From contig CAZMQI010000013.1 of the NCBI GenBank assembly GCA_964568585.1, forward strand, positions 1 through 44,373: a DNA stretch of 44,373 bases, given 5' to 3'. Each line of letters opens with the position of its first letter. Position 1 is the first letter of the stretch. Origin of the DNA: RGZA01 sp964568585 (GTDB lineage: Bacteria; Pseudomonadota; Alphaproteobacteria; UBA9219; RGZA01). The notes beneath the pieces were generated by a model, which searched no databases, was not told where the DNA came from, and saw only the letters and a program-made list of their open reading frames with translations. Shown in pieces: positions 7,702 to 16,423 of this stretch. Position numbers and translations under genes: made by a program.

Positions 7702-9804
7702 ATGTTTTCCAAGATGTCCCTGTTAAAGCCCTTCATTGACGCTTTCATTCACGAGCGCGAACGCTGGTTCCTGTGGTTACCGGTGTTTATGGGCTGTGGC
7801 ATCGGGCTTTATTTCAGCTGGGGCTTCGAACCCGCGCTGTGGGTCTGCATTGCACTGGTGGCTATTTCATTGCTGTTGGTTGGTGTGTTTCGGCACCATG
7901 CTTGGCTTCCTGCGCTTGTGGCATTGCTGGCATTCACTTCTGGGCATCTTGGTGCAAAAATCGAAACGCTGATGATAACGCAACCGATGCTGACAGCACC
8001 TGTTGAGCGTGCAGAAGTCACTGGCCGCGTCATGGTCATCAACCATTTGCCGGATGGATTTCGGTTATGGATGGAGGATGTGCAGATTGAAGGTGTTTTG
8101 CAAAAAGATACCCCACACAAAATCCGCGTGAAGGTCAAAACACAAAAAGAAATTCCAAAGCCTGGCGATTGGGTTGTATTGCGTGCATCGCTTTATCCAT
8201 TATCGCGCCCTGCTGAACCTGGCGCGTTTGATTTCCGCCGCTTTGCGTTCTTTCAAGGATTTGGCGCAACGGGCTATACGCTGTCGCCGTGGCGCATTGC
8301 TGTTGGTCAACCACCGAGCGCCATGCAGGAAATCGCGCTGTTCTTCGAGCGCGTGCGCGTCAGCATCAATGAAAAGCTGGTAGCGCAGGGCAAAGACCGG
8401 AATATGGCGGTAGCATCCGCGTTGATTACAGGAGACCAGTCAACGATTGATAAGGGTACGATGCAGGCGATGCGTGTGTCGGGTATATCCCATATTCTAT
8501 CGGTGTCGGGGCTGCATATCACGCTGGTGGCGGGGATTGTGTTTTTTACCATACGTGCACTGCTGGCGTGCTTCCCGTGGCTCACGCTGCAATTTCCTAT
8601 CAAGAAAATTGCAGCGTTTTGTGCGTTGCTTGCTGCAATGTTTTATACCTTCATGTGTGCTGCGCCCATTCCCGCCGTGCGGTCATTGTTGATGAGCAGT
8701 TTGATATTGATTGCGGTAATGGTGGATCGACGGGCGTTATCGATGCGGCTTGTGGCTTTTGCCGCATTGGTCAGTCTTTTATTGTCGCCCACATCGCTGT
8801 TCGATCCCAGTTTTCAATTATCATTCGGCGCGGTCATGGCGCTTATTGCCGCATTCGAGAAGAACGAGATTGTCTGGCTTAAACGATTTCAAAGCGAAGG
8901 CTGGCTTGGCAAATTGCGGCTATGGCTTATTGCATCCATGCTTACTTCCGTCATTGCGACCATCGCAACGATGCCATTCATTCTCTATTATTTCCAGCAG
9001 GTGAATTGGTATGGGGTTATCACCAACCTGATTGCTGTGCCGCTCAGCACATTCATCATTATGCCGATGGCGGTTGTCACTGTGCTGGCGATGCCATTCA
9101 ATCTGGAGCATTGGCCGATTGTTATCATGAATCTCGGCATCAAGTGGATGGTGGATAGTGCCGAATTCGTTTCCAACTGGCCGGGTGCCGCGACCTACCA
9201 TCCCGCGATGCCGTTTATCGCCCTGTTGCTTGTAACTTTTGGCGGATTATGGGTGTGTTTGTGGCGCTCGCGTTGGCGGTTCATCGGGCTTATCCCGTTC
9301 GTGCTGGGCACGCTGACCTTCCTGATCACGCCGCGGCCTGACGTGTTTGTGGCCGATGACGGGATAAGCGTTGCGGTGCGTCTGGCTGATAACCGTTTGG
9401 CGGTACGCAGTAAATCATTAGAAGATTTCACGGCGCAGACATGGCTGCAACGTAACGGCAAACGTCAGGGCGATTTCACCCAGATGGTCAGCTGGTTCGA
9501 TATCATGGAGCGTGGTGGGGAAGAGGGCATCGCATGCACAGGCACAACCTGCATCTATACCAAAGACAGTAAACGCATCGCATTCCCCATGAGCAGAGAT
9601 GATGTACCAGCCTTATGTGACAAGGTGGATTTAATCATCGCGCCATCGGATGCTACGCCATGCCCCGATAAAACCATTGTGCCGCAAGCTGCAGAACAAC
9701 ACGGTGCTTATACGCTATTCATCAGTGAAAGCGGTATAGGCATTGAGCATATTGATTTGAACGAAAACCGTCCGTGGTCGAGTGCTTTAGTAGCGGCGCA
9801 ATAG
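7702..9804 (+). CDS. comEC: ComEC/Rec2 DNA-uptake channel protein
   Basis: A 700-residue polytopic inner-membrane protein. The N-terminal part has two or three helices and an OB-like periplasmic domain (DUF4131, residues about 95-165). The competence domain signature is present at ALITGDQSTIDKGTMQAMRVSGISHILSVSGLHITLVAG (residues about 235-275), followed by many helices. It would carry single-stranded DNA across the inner membrane. The C-terminal region (after about residue 540) lacks the HxHxDH metallo-beta-lactamase motif, which suggests a degenerate nuclease domain as in other alphaproteobacteria. An AAGGAG element is about 20 bases upstream. The 3' end overlaps lexA by 18 bp. Confidence 0.92.
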   Translation: MFSKMSLLKPFIDAFIHERERWFLWLPVFMGCGIGLYFSWGFEPALWVCIALVAISLLLVGVFRHHAWLPALVALLAFTSGHLGAKIETLMITQPMLTAPVERAEVTGRVMVINHLPDGFRLWMEDVQIEGVLQKDTPHKIRVKVKTQKEIPKPGDWVVLRASLYPLSRPAEPGAFDFRRFAFFQGFGATGYTLSPWRIAVGQPPSAMQEIALFFERVRVSINEKLVAQGKDRNMAVASALITGDQSTIDKGTMQAMRVSGISHILSVSGLHITLVAGIVFFTIRALLACFPWLTLQFPIKKIAAFCALLAAMFYTFMCAAPIPAVRSLLMSSLILIAVMVDRRALSMRLVAFAALVSLLLSPTSLFDPSFQLSFGAVMALIAAFEKNEIVWLKRFQSEGWLGKLRLWLIASMLTSVIATIATMPFILYYFQQVNWYGVITNLIAVPLSTFIIMPMAVVTVLAMPFNLEHWPIVIMNLGIKWMVDSAEFVSNWPGAATYHPAMPFIALLLVTFGGLWVCLWRSRWRFIGLIPFVLGTLTFLITPRPDVFVADDGISVAVRLADNRLAVRSKSLEDFTAQTWLQRNGKRQGDFTQMVSWFDIMERGGEEGIACTGTTCIYTKDSKRIAFPMSRDDVPALCDKVDLIIAPSDATPCPDKTIVPQAAEQHGAYTLFISESGIGIEHIDLNENRPWSSALVAAQ

Positions 9805-10494
9805 TCCAACCAGTTTTCCTTGCACGCGAATACGTTGCGCGGGATAGGTCATGGTTTTGTAATTATGGTTTGCGGGAACAAGGTCAACCACATTGCCTTT
9901 TTTATAAAGGCTTTTCAGGGTGACTTCCTGTTCGTCAATCAGCGCTACGGCAATGGTGCCGTTTTCAACGCCGTCACATTGTTGGATAATCACGGTATCG
10001 CCATCGTGAATGCCAGCTTCGACCATTGAGTCTCCGGATACTTCTAAAACGTAATGTTCACCGCGACCCAATAATGCCGTTGGCACATCCATGAAGCGAG
10101 ATGTGTCACGCAATGCTTCAATGCCCGTACCTGCCGCAATACGGCCAAGGAGGGGAAGCTGGGTGACAGCATCGGAAACCTGTTCTGCCACACGTGACAC
10201 GGCAGCGCCGATACGTTCGCCGGTTTGTTTGACAGCAGCGGATGTCTTTTGAACGGCTTGGGATAATTTCTGGCTTGCGGTCTCTGGCAGTTTGATGACT
10301 TCCAAGGCACGGGCACGGTGCGCTAAACGGCGGATAAAACCGCGTTCTTCAAGGCCGGATATGAGGCGATGGATGCCGGATTTTGATTTAAGGCGCAACG
10401 CGTCCTTCATTTCGTCGAAAGAGGGCGAAATACCGTCCTTGCCCAAGCGATCATGGATAAATAGCAGCAATTCTTGTTGTTTTCGCGTTAGCAT
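9787..10494 (-). CDS. lexA: LexA SOS repressor
   Basis: A 235-residue repressor-protease. The winged helix-turn-helix is residues 1-70 (LTRKQQELLLFIHDRLGKDGISPSFDEMKDALRLKSKSGIHRLI). A long Ala/Gln/Lys linker (70-115), common in alphaproteobacterial LexA, precedes the catalytic domain. The self-cleavage bond is Ala121-Gly122 in RIAAGTGIE; the catalytic dyad is Ser156 (SGDSM) and Lys194 (VTLKSL). All required residues are present, so it should undergo RecA-stimulated cleavage. A GTTC-N7-GTTC operator overlaps its promoter, which indicates autoregulation. Confidence 0.97.
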   Translation of the reverse strand: MLTRKQQELLLFIHDRLGKDGISPSFDEMKDALRLKSKSGIHRLISGLEERGFIRRLAHRARALEVIKLPETASQKLSQAVQKTSAAVKQTGERIGAAVSRVAEQVSDAVTQLPLLGRIAAGTGIEALRDTSRFMDVPTALLGRGEHYVLEVSGDSMVEAGIHDGDTVIIQQCDGVENGTIAVALIDEQEVTLKSLYKKGNVVDLVPANHNYKTMTYPAQRIRVQGKLVGLLRRY

Positions 10495-10522
10495 GGGAAC
10501 CTCATGACGTAAGACAGAACAC

Positions 10523-10552
10523 AGAACAAAAGATGAATACTTCTTTTGTTCT
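10523..10552. repeat. perfect inverted repeat in the lexA leader
   Basis: AGAACAAAAGA (10523-10533) and TCTTTTGTTCT (10542-10552) are perfect 11-base arms around an 8-base spacer. The right arm contains the GTTC nearer to lexA of the SOS box. Two further GAAC elements occur at 10517-10520 and 10524-10527. It could be a second, inverted LexA contact or, in RNA, a hairpin close to the 5' end of the lexA transcript. Confidence 0.7.
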
Positions 10553-10562
10553 AGTTTAGTTC
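10548..10562. promoter_or_regulatory. LexA operator (SOS box)
   Basis: GTTC at 10548-10551 and GTTC at 10559-10562 are separated by exactly 7 bases. This is the direct-repeat operator known for alphaproteobacterial LexA. It lies 54 bases upstream of the lexA start and inside the predicted promoter. Confidence 0.88.
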
Positions 10563-10577
10563 TGTGGATAAAGTCAA
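10548..10577 (-). promoter_or_regulatory. predicted lexA promoter
   Basis: On the minus strand, TTGACT (10577-10572) is followed after 18 bases by TAGAAC (10553-10548), a reasonable sigma-70-type -35/-10 pair. The LexA box covers the spacer and the -10, so bound LexA would exclude polymerase. The -10 is weak, so the assignment rests mainly on the -35 and the operator position. Confidence 0.5.
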
Positions 10578-10617
10578 GAGGATTTTTTCAGGCTCACGAA
10601 AGCGGGCAGGGAAGTTA

Positions 10618-11193
10618 TTACTTAATAACAACCGATGCCAAAATCATGACGATTTGCTTGCCTTCAAACTTCGCGTCGTATTCCACCTTGGATAATTCGG
10701 CCAAAGTTTCCTTCACGCGGTTGATAAGTTGATAGCCAAGTTCTTGGTGAGACATTTCACGGCCACGAAACCGCAAGGTGATTTTCACCTTGTCGCCTTC
10801 TTCCAAGAAAGCCTTGGCGGCGCGCATCTTCACATTGAAGTCGTTGTCGTCGATGGTCGGACGAAGTTTGATTTCCTTCAACTCGATAACTTTTTGTTTC
10901 TTCTTGGCTTCAACAGCCTTCTTGTGCATTTCGTATTTGTATTTGCCGTAATCAAGAATTTTGCATACGGGTGGTTCTGAATTGGGGGAGATTTCAACAA
11001 GGTCGAGGCCCACGGCTTCAGCTTGTTCGAGCGCAGCGCGCACGGTTACAACGCCTTGCATTTCTCCTTCGGCGTCAATGAGACGAATTTCTTTTGCGGT
11101 AATATCGCGGTTGATGCGCGGTCCATCCTTGGACTGCTGTTGTTGCGCGTTTTCTTGGCTGCCACGTTGTGGGCGAGTATCTAATTTAACGAT
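10618..11193 (-). CDS. infC: translation initiation factor IF-3, probable ATC start
   Basis: IF-3 binds the 30S subunit, checks initiator tRNA and start codon, and prevents subunit joining. Family features: KDGPRINRDITAKEIRLIDAEGE at the N-terminus, ISPNSEPPVCKILDYGKYKYE, a Lys-rich linker helix, and the C-domain VKITLRFRGREMSHQELG. The first ATG (11061) would delete the conserved PRIN region. The frame runs upstream without ATG, GTG or TTG to an ATC codon at 11193, with GAAGGAGA 8 bases before it. A non-standard start (AUU, AUC and similar) is the hallmark of infC and allows self-regulation by IF-3. The length from ATC is 191 residues. rpmI and rplT do not follow; lexA does. Confidence 0.94.
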   Translation of the reverse strand: MVKLDTRPQRGSQENAQQQQSKDGPRINRDITAKEIRLIDAEGEMQGVVTVRAALEQAEAVGLDLVEISPNSEPPVCKILDYGKYKYEMHKKAVEAKKKQKVIELKEIKLRPTIDDNDFNVKMRAAKAFLEEGDKVKITLRFRGREMSHQELGYQLINRVKETLAELSKVEYDAKFEGKQIVMILASVVIK

Positions 11194-11270
11194 GGAAACT
11201 TCTCCTTCTATTGTTGAACGAACTATAGTGCCTGTTGGCTAACTATAGCGGAAAGAGATTAACGTCTTTC

Positions 11271-12389
11271 TTAGGAAAGGGAAGGGGGATTAACGCCGCC
11301 TTCGGCCAAATTACCAGCCTTTTGTGAAGTAATGGGCGGTTTAGGCGATGGTTTATGGCCTTTATCTGGAACAACGGCATAAGTCACAAGGTTATAGCTA
11401 CCGCTTGGATGCAGCCTTCTCTTGAATTCATCAAGGCGTGGGGTTTCAGAACCGCCAAGGTTGATGGTATGAATCCCGCGAGATACCAAATCCTTGGATA
11501 GCAAATGTAGCATCGTAGCAACGATATTATGCTGGCTGAAATCATGGATCGCGCCAAAGTAATTGGCAGTACCATTACGTCGATCTTCATCCCAAAAGAT
11601 GCAGCCGATTTTCTTGCCATTCATGGTAAGTGCCGCAAGCTTTAATGGCTTCCTGTCACCATTTTGAAAATCACGGTTAAAATCAGACGTATGATGCAGG
11701 CCTTCTTCAGCAAGTCCATACATGTGGTGGAAGTAGCTTTGCAAATCATAGGCATCGCCGTTGCCTTGTTCGCCGGGGCGGCCCCATATCTGTAATAGAT
11801 TATAAATTACACGCTTATCAAGGAATGGTTTTAATTCAGCGGCTTCACCGCTTGTGCCATTAATGAATGGCTTTACATTGCGACGCATGCTTTGGTAATT
11901 GGCGCCATCAAGCGTTGCAAACGCTTTTGTATCAAGGATATGACAGGGGTATTCCCAATCAAGTAATTTTTCTGGCTGTGGAATAAAAAATCCATTTTCT
12001 ACTGCAGCAGAGAATGTTTTTTGTTGTTCGTCAGTCACGCGCGCGAGAATGAAACCTTTTTCCGGCGGCGGTAAAAGTTGAACCAGATTTTGAATCGTTT
12101 TCTCTGGTGCTATACCATACGCAGGTAAAATGATAATTTGACCATCATTATTCGGATGCCAGCAAAAGAAACAGCTGCCATTTCCTTCTGCATCTTTGTA
12201 CGACCACAATCCTCTGCGACCAAGTGTCAGCAAATACGTTGGCGATAAGGCATAGCTGTCCGCCGTACTAGGATGGCCGCTCAATGCATAATTTACATTG
12301 TCGAGACTAATACGGATAATTTCCCCGAACGAAGCAATGTCTTCTTCAAACTTGCTCATTCTAATTTGCGCGGATTCAATAGGTATCAT
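11271..12389 (-). CDS. GNAT-fold acyltransferase-like protein (DUF2156 type)
   Basis: About 372 residues, depending on start: ATG at 12389 chosen; TTG at 12398 and ATG at 12359 also fit and none has a strong ribosome site. It has no signal peptide or membrane helix. The overall shape is the duplicated GNAT fold of DUF2156, the catalytic part of phosphatidylglycerol lysyltransferase and FemAB-like enzymes. The C-terminal half holds LAALTMNGKKIGCIFW, a strand-turn-strand, followed by ISR..HTINLGGSETPRLDEFKRRL, the usual closing motif of that family. The Pro-rich tail (last 35 residues) is probably disordered. It follows an XRE regulator and precedes infC. The substrate is unknown. Confidence 0.6.
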   Translation of the reverse strand: MIPIESAQIRMSKFEEDIASFGEIIRISLDNVNYALSGHPSTADSYALSPTYLLTLGRRGLWSYKDAEGNGSCFFCWHPNNDGQIIILPAYGIAPEKTIQNLVQLLPPPEKGFILARVTDEQQKTFSAAVENGFFIPQPEKLLDWEYPCHILDTKAFATLDGANYQSMRRNVKPFINGTSGEAAELKPFLDKRVIYNLLQIWGRPGEQGNGDAYDLQSYFHHMYGLAEEGLHHTSDFNRDFQNGDRKPLKLAALTMNGKKIGCIFWDEDRRNGTANYFGAIHDFSQHNIVATMLHLLSKDLVSRGIHTINLGGSETPRLDEFKRRLHPSGSYNLVTYAVVPDKGHKPSPKPPITSQKAGNLAEGGVNPPSLS

Positions 12390-12405
12390 ATTGGTCAATT
12401 TATAT

Positions 12406-12435
12406 GTCTAAAATGAATAACTAAACGTCTAAAAT
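12406..12435. promoter_or_regulatory. paired GTCTAAAAT direct repeats, possible operator
   Basis: The 9-base word GTCTAAAAT occurs at 12406-12414 and 12427-12435. The 21-base spacing is two helical turns, so both copies face the same side of the DNA. The pair lies between the XRE regulator gene and the acyltransferase-like gene that follows it, which makes an operator for that regulator plausible. Its role is inferred. Confidence 0.4.
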
Positions 12436-12448
12436 ACTTACAGTAATA

Positions 12449-13099
12449 TTATTTTACAATTTCTGCTTTTTCCCAAACAAAATCAAAGACTTTCCTCAAT
12501 GATTTCGATATTTCGGAGTTGTCGTACACAATGGCCTTAAATGGAGGCCCCCAATATAAAATAGCGATTTTGTTGCCATAGATATAAATCGGGTTTGGTT
12601 CAAAAAATTGTTCGGGAACTGCGCGGTACCATGCTGCAGGGGCAACAAGATTTTTGTCGCCCTTCTTGATGATTAATCGTTCGCTGATATTCGATTTGAT
12701 TAAACGATCAAGGTGATTGCTTAAACGTTCACTGCCTTGATCTTTATCTTTCTTCAATGCGTTCGAAACAACCGTTTCATCAATGCCTAAAATACAGATG
12801 TTAGAATGTTCTTTAATAGCAGTGTGATAAACATCATCGAGCAATTGCCAATATGCCTCTTCGCCATGAAGCACCGTGACGGTCTCTTCTTTGATACGAA
12901 CGCCGGAGCCTGGTAAAAATTCAATCCCCGAATTTTCGAATGCGATTTGAATATCGTGGATGGTGTCTTTGCGCGCGGTCGTAATATCGTTTTCGATATT
13001 TTTGATAGAACTACGCGCAATACCGGATGCAGTCGCAAGATCATCCTGCGACCAATTGAGTAAAGCGCGTGCAGCGCGGATTTGACGGGGTTCAAGCAT
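12449..13099 (-). CDS. XRE-family transcriptional regulator with C-terminal effector domain
   Basis: A 216-residue protein. Residues 5-60 are a cro/C1-type helix-turn-helix (RAARALLNWSQDDLATASGIARSSIKNIEN), followed by a predicted short helix and the IEFLPGSGVRI strand typical of this HTH family. Residues 80-216 form a separate alpha/beta domain with IYIYGNKIAILYWGPPFKAIVYDN and FDFVWEKAE, which resembles the PLD-like effector region of TrmB-type regulators. This suggests ligand-responsive control. It lies upstream of, and in the same direction as, the acyltransferase-like gene, with a repeated 9-base word between them. Confidence 0.75.
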   Translation of the reverse strand: MLEPRQIRAARALLNWSQDDLATASGIARSSIKNIENDITTARKDTIHDIQIAFENSGIEFLPGSGVRIKEETVTVLHGEEAYWQLLDDVYHTAIKEHSNICILGIDETVVSNALKKDKDQGSERLSNHLDRLIKSNISERLIIKKGDKNLVAPAAWYRAVPEQFFEPNPIYIYGNKIAILYWGPPFKAIVYDNSEISKSLRKVFDFVWEKAEIVK

Positions 13100-13265
13100 G
13101 GTTTAAGGTGTAAAATCCGTAATTAGTTTCGTCAAACGATTAAAAAGATTAATGGTTAATGTCTAACTCATGCAAGAAGCCGATACTATTAAAATGATTG
13201 TTTTAAGTGGTTTTTGAACCTAAAAAAGATTTGCGACGACTACGTAATATTTGATGGATTTTTAG

Positions 13266-13745
13266 ATGCAGCATGATGCAACCGAGCAATTTAAGCTCAA
13301 TATCGGCCATATTGTCGATGTCTTGAGCCAGCCACAGTCCAAAGTTGTTGGAATTGATCGCTATCAAATGCAGGCGATTGACGGAAAAGACCATGAATGG
13401 ACGAGCTATACGTTGGTCGCTGGCAATACCAAGAATCGCTGGTGGATTACAGTCTCGAGCGAATTGGGACTGTATGTTTGGCAAAGCATTTCCACGATTG
13501 CTGAGTACGAAGCGGCAATTGCAGGTGCGGGGCGATTGGAAAAAGTAACGCCCATGTCCGGCCTCGCGCGGCTTAAAACCGAAGGCGATACCGCACAAAC
13601 ATCGAATGTTTGCTATTTGGATGTCGTTAAAACACCAAGCGGAAGCCTTCTTTCAGCAGAGAAGTTCGACGGGGATAAACCATTCCTGTTTCGTGCGGAC
13701 CCTATCAAAAGCGATGCGATAAAGGTCACGCATTTACAGCCATAA
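13266..13745 (+). CDS. hypothetical protein, possibly DUF4178-like
   Basis: A 159-residue soluble protein with no signal peptide. It is beta-rich: GIDRYQMQAIDGKDHEWTSYTLVAGNTKNRWWITVSSELGLYVW has the alternating pattern and the WxxYxL...RWW core of DUF4178-type domains, but I cannot confirm this. It is monocistronic, just upstream of tRNA-Thr on the same strand. Intergenic DNA before it (13100-13265) is AT-rich and shows no clear promoter. Confidence 0.55.
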   Translation: MQHDATEQFKLNIGHIVDVLSQPQSKVVGIDRYQMQAIDGKDHEWTSYTLVAGNTKNRWWITVSSELGLYVWQSISTIAEYEAAIAGAGRLEKVTPMSGLARLKTEGDTAQTSNVCYLDVVKTPSGSLLSAEKFDGDKPFLFRADPIKSDAIKVTHLQP

Positions 13746-13828
13746 GGCCAATTAATCGCGGCTAAATCGTAGTTCTTGCTAAGTTAAGAATTCTGTGGCA
13801 ATAAGTCCGCCACTTACTGGCCAAAGTG

Positions 13829-13903
13829 GCTGCTGTAGCTCAGTGGTAGAGCACGTCATTGGTAATGACGGGGTCGGAGTTTCGATTACTCTCAGCAGCA
13901 CCA
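13829..13903 (+). tRNA. tRNA-Thr (anticodon GGT)
   Basis: A 75-base cloverleaf with encoded CCA. The acceptor stem is GCTGCTG/CAGCAGC, the D arm is standard, and the anticodon stem CGTCA/TGACG encloses the loop TTGGTAA, giving anticodon GGT. The T loop is TTCGATT. The T stem reads GGAGT/ACTCT, so the closing 53-61 pair is U-A where nearly all tRNAs have G-C, and 49-65 is a G-U wobble. The CCA ends 2 bases before the stop of the convergent kinase gene. Confidence 0.95.
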
Positions 13904-13905
13904 TT

Positions 13906-16410
13906 TCAAAGTTCACTTAAAAACTCTGAAACGCCCTTGTAGCTGCGGGTCAGCTCCAGAAACAACTCCTGCTTGATGGTCGCGCTGCTGGTGTATTTTT
14001 CTTCCGCTTCCTTGCAAATGTAGGAAAGCGGGATTGCGCCGAAGTTCGCCGCTGATCCTTTCAACTTATGCGCGGCTTTTTTCCATGCGATGTTTTCGCC
14101 ATCCATGATGTTGCCACCCAATACCGCCAGTGATTCCTCGGCGCCTTTGGTGAACAGATCAAACACCATTTTGCGCTCTTCCGCATCGTCACCGACATAC
14201 AAGCTTAGGTGAGCCAAATCTACCGGCGGTATACTGGATGACATGTCGTCACTTGCTTCGCTTTCTTCTTCTTCTGTGGCATTGGCCATTTCGGTTATCT
14301 GCGGTATGGATATTTGAATGTTTGCCGTCGTGATGACGGGCGCGGCGACATTGGATGTGCATAGATATTTCACGAGAACCTCCATCAAGCGGTTGCTGTT
14401 AATCGGCTTGCTCACATAATCGTCCATGCCTGCTTCCAGGCATTTTTCACGGTCACCAATCATGGCGTTGGCAGTCATGGCAATAATGGGGGTGCGCCGT
14501 CCTGTGCCTTCTTCGCGCTGGCGAATGGCTTTACTGACTTCATATCCGTCCATTTCCGGCATCTGGCAATCCGTGATGATTAAATCATAGCGGCCTTTTT
14601 CAGTCATGCGTAAGGCTGATGCGCCATCTTCGGCGGTATCAACCGTGCCAAAACCGAACTTGGTCAGTAGTTTTTTAGCAAAGAACAAATTAACAGGATG
14701 ATCATCAATCACAATGATGCGGCGCTTGCTGAAATCAATCTCGGAATTTTGTTCGTGTGAATCCGTAGCTTTGTTTTCCTGTATCAACCGCTCGGTTTGT
14801 TCGGCATTGGCGACATGCAAGGGCAGGCTAAACCAGAAACTGGACCCTTTGCCCAAAATGCTTTCTACGCCAATTGTGCCACCCATGGCTTCAACCAGCA
14901 ATTTGGATACAGTTAAGCCAAGTCCTGTACCGCCAAATCGGCGCGTGGTGGATTCATCTGCCTGGGTAAATTTCTGGAAAATCTTATCAAGATACTTTTC
15001 GCCGATACCAATACCCGTATCATCCGCGCGGAATAAAAACTCGATAACGCCGGTTGGCAGCCTACGTGACGATACATCCAGTTTGACGTAACCTTCTTGA
15101 GTGAATTTCAAAGCGTTGCCCAATAAATTGGTCACTACTTGGCGGATACGTGCTGGGTCGCCAATCACGCAATCAGGTGTCGTCGCATTATAAAAATGAT
15201 TGAGGGTGATGGATTTATTTTTTGCCAGCGGCTCAAGCAAGCGCACGGTTTCATGAATGGTGGCATTCAAATTAAACGGAATATCTTCAAGTGTCAGTTG
15301 TCCAGCTTCAATCTTGGATAAATCCAGAATATCATTCAGCAATAACAAAAGACTTTCCCCGGAACTGAAAATCGTCTGCACCAATTCCCGCTGTTCGGGG
15401 CTGAGCTGCATATCCTTTAACAGTCCCGCCATACCCAACACGCCGTTCATGGGGGTGCGTAATTCATGGCTCATATTGGCAAGGAAATCGCTTTTCGCGC
15501 GGCTGGCAGCTTCGGCTTTCAATGTTTCCTGACGTAGGATTTCTTCGGTCTTTTTGAGCTTGGTGATGTCATAGCAATAAATGGTCGCAGTTTGTTCGCC
15601 AGCCAAGAAATTCGCAGTAATAACCTGCTGGTAAATGACTTTACCGATAATCACTTCGCGGGTGATTGGTTTGCGTTCATCATAGGCTTTTCGCGCATCC
15701 ATAATGATGCCCGCAAGGAGCGGGTGCGCCATACCCTTTTTTAAAATATCCGAATATTTGTTATAGGCGGCGGGGTTGACGAACAGCAGCGCTTCTTTAT
15801 CGATATCGATTTTCATCAACGGGTCAGGATTGTGCAACGGAAACTGTGCAATGTCCTCCGCTTTCTTTTGTGCTTTTTCAGCCGCGGCTTTGGCTTGCAC
15901 CAATTCTGCTTCAAAATTTTTACGTTCAGTAAAATCACGTTCAATCGCCGCAAAATGCGTGACCCGTCCGTGGCTGTTGCGGATAGGCACGATGCTGATA
16001 TCCAGCCAGTATTCCTTGCCATCTTTGGTATAGTTAAGCAGCTCGCCCTGAAAAGGCTGTCCTGCTTCCAAACAGCTACGCAGGCGTTTCAACGTTGCCT
16101 GATCGGTTTTTTTGCCTTGAAGCATGCGTGGCGTTTTGCCGATGATTTCTTCGCTACTATAGCCGCTGATGCGGGTGAATGCTTCGTTCACGTAGATGAT
16201 TGTTGGACCGCCATCTTCGTTGAAATTGGCTTCGGTGATGACCACACCATCTTTTGAATTACGAAGCACTTCTTCGAACAGTAAGACTTTCTCTGCTTCT
16301 TGTCGTAATGCCTTTGCTTCGCTGATGGTTTCCTTTAAATCCATCGCGAGCGCATCTGCCTTCATCTGCGCTAGCTTTAGTGTTAAATCGGGCGTGCTAT
16401 CGTCAGGCAT
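13906..16410 (-). CDS. PAS-domain hybrid sensor histidine kinase with REC and HPt domains
   Basis: An 834-residue cytoplasmic phosphorelay kinase without membrane helices. Order: N-terminal coiled coil (1-40); PAS domain (about 40-165) containing GKTPRMLQG where a LOV domain would have its flavin-binding Cys, so it is not a photosensor of that type; a second PAS-like region (about 190-290); HisKA with His315 in NMSHELRTP; HATPase with N box (NLLGNALKF), DDTGIGI and GTGLGL; receiver domain with Asp614 (TDCQMPEMDG); and HPt with His781 (AAHKLKGSAANFG). All three phosphotransfer residues are present. It is the last gene of a four-gene operon with two response regulators and a truncated globin, which suggests a redox or gas-related signal. 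Confidence 0.93.
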   Translation of the reverse strand: MPDDSTPDLTLKLAQMKADALAMDLKETISEAKALRQEAEKVLLFEEVLRNSKDGVVITEANFNEDGGPTIIYVNEAFTRISGYSSEEIIGKTPRMLQGKKTDQATLKRLRSCLEAGQPFQGELLNYTKDGKEYWLDISIVPIRNSHGRVTHFAAIERDFTERKNFEAELVQAKAAAEKAQKKAEDIAQFPLHNPDPLMKIDIDKEALLFVNPAAYNKYSDILKKGMAHPLLAGIIMDARKAYDERKPITREVIIGKVIYQQVITANFLAGEQTATIYCYDITKLKKTEEILRQETLKAEAASRAKSDFLANMSHELRTPMNGVLGMAGLLKDMQLSPEQRELVQTIFSSGESLLLLLNDILDLSKIEAGQLTLEDIPFNLNATIHETVRLLEPLAKNKSITLNHFYNATTPDCVIGDPARIRQVVTNLLGNALKFTQEGYVKLDVSSRRLPTGVIEFLFRADDTGIGIGEKYLDKIFQKFTQADESTTRRFGGTGLGLTVSKLLVEAMGGTIGVESILGKGSSFWFSLPLHVANAEQTERLIQENKATDSHEQNSEIDFSKRRIIVIDDHPVNLFFAKKLLTKFGFGTVDTAEDGASALRMTEKGRYDLIITDCQMPEMDGYEVSKAIRQREEGTGRRTPIIAMTANAMIGDREKCLEAGMDDYVSKPINSNRLMEVLVKYLCTSNVAAPVITTANIQISIPQITEMANATEEEESEASDDMSSSIPPVDLAHLSLYVGDDAEERKMVFDLFTKGAEESLAVLGGNIMDGENIAWKKAAHKLKGSAANFGAIPLSYICKEAEEKYTSSATIKQELFLELTRSYKGVSEFLSEL

Positions 16411-16423
16411 AAAAAGACCGGCG

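Noticed and set aside
15900..16380. LOV photosensor in the hybrid kinase
   Set aside because: The PAS domain resembles LOV near GKTPRMLQG, but the flavin-binding Cys of the NCRFLQ motif is missing.
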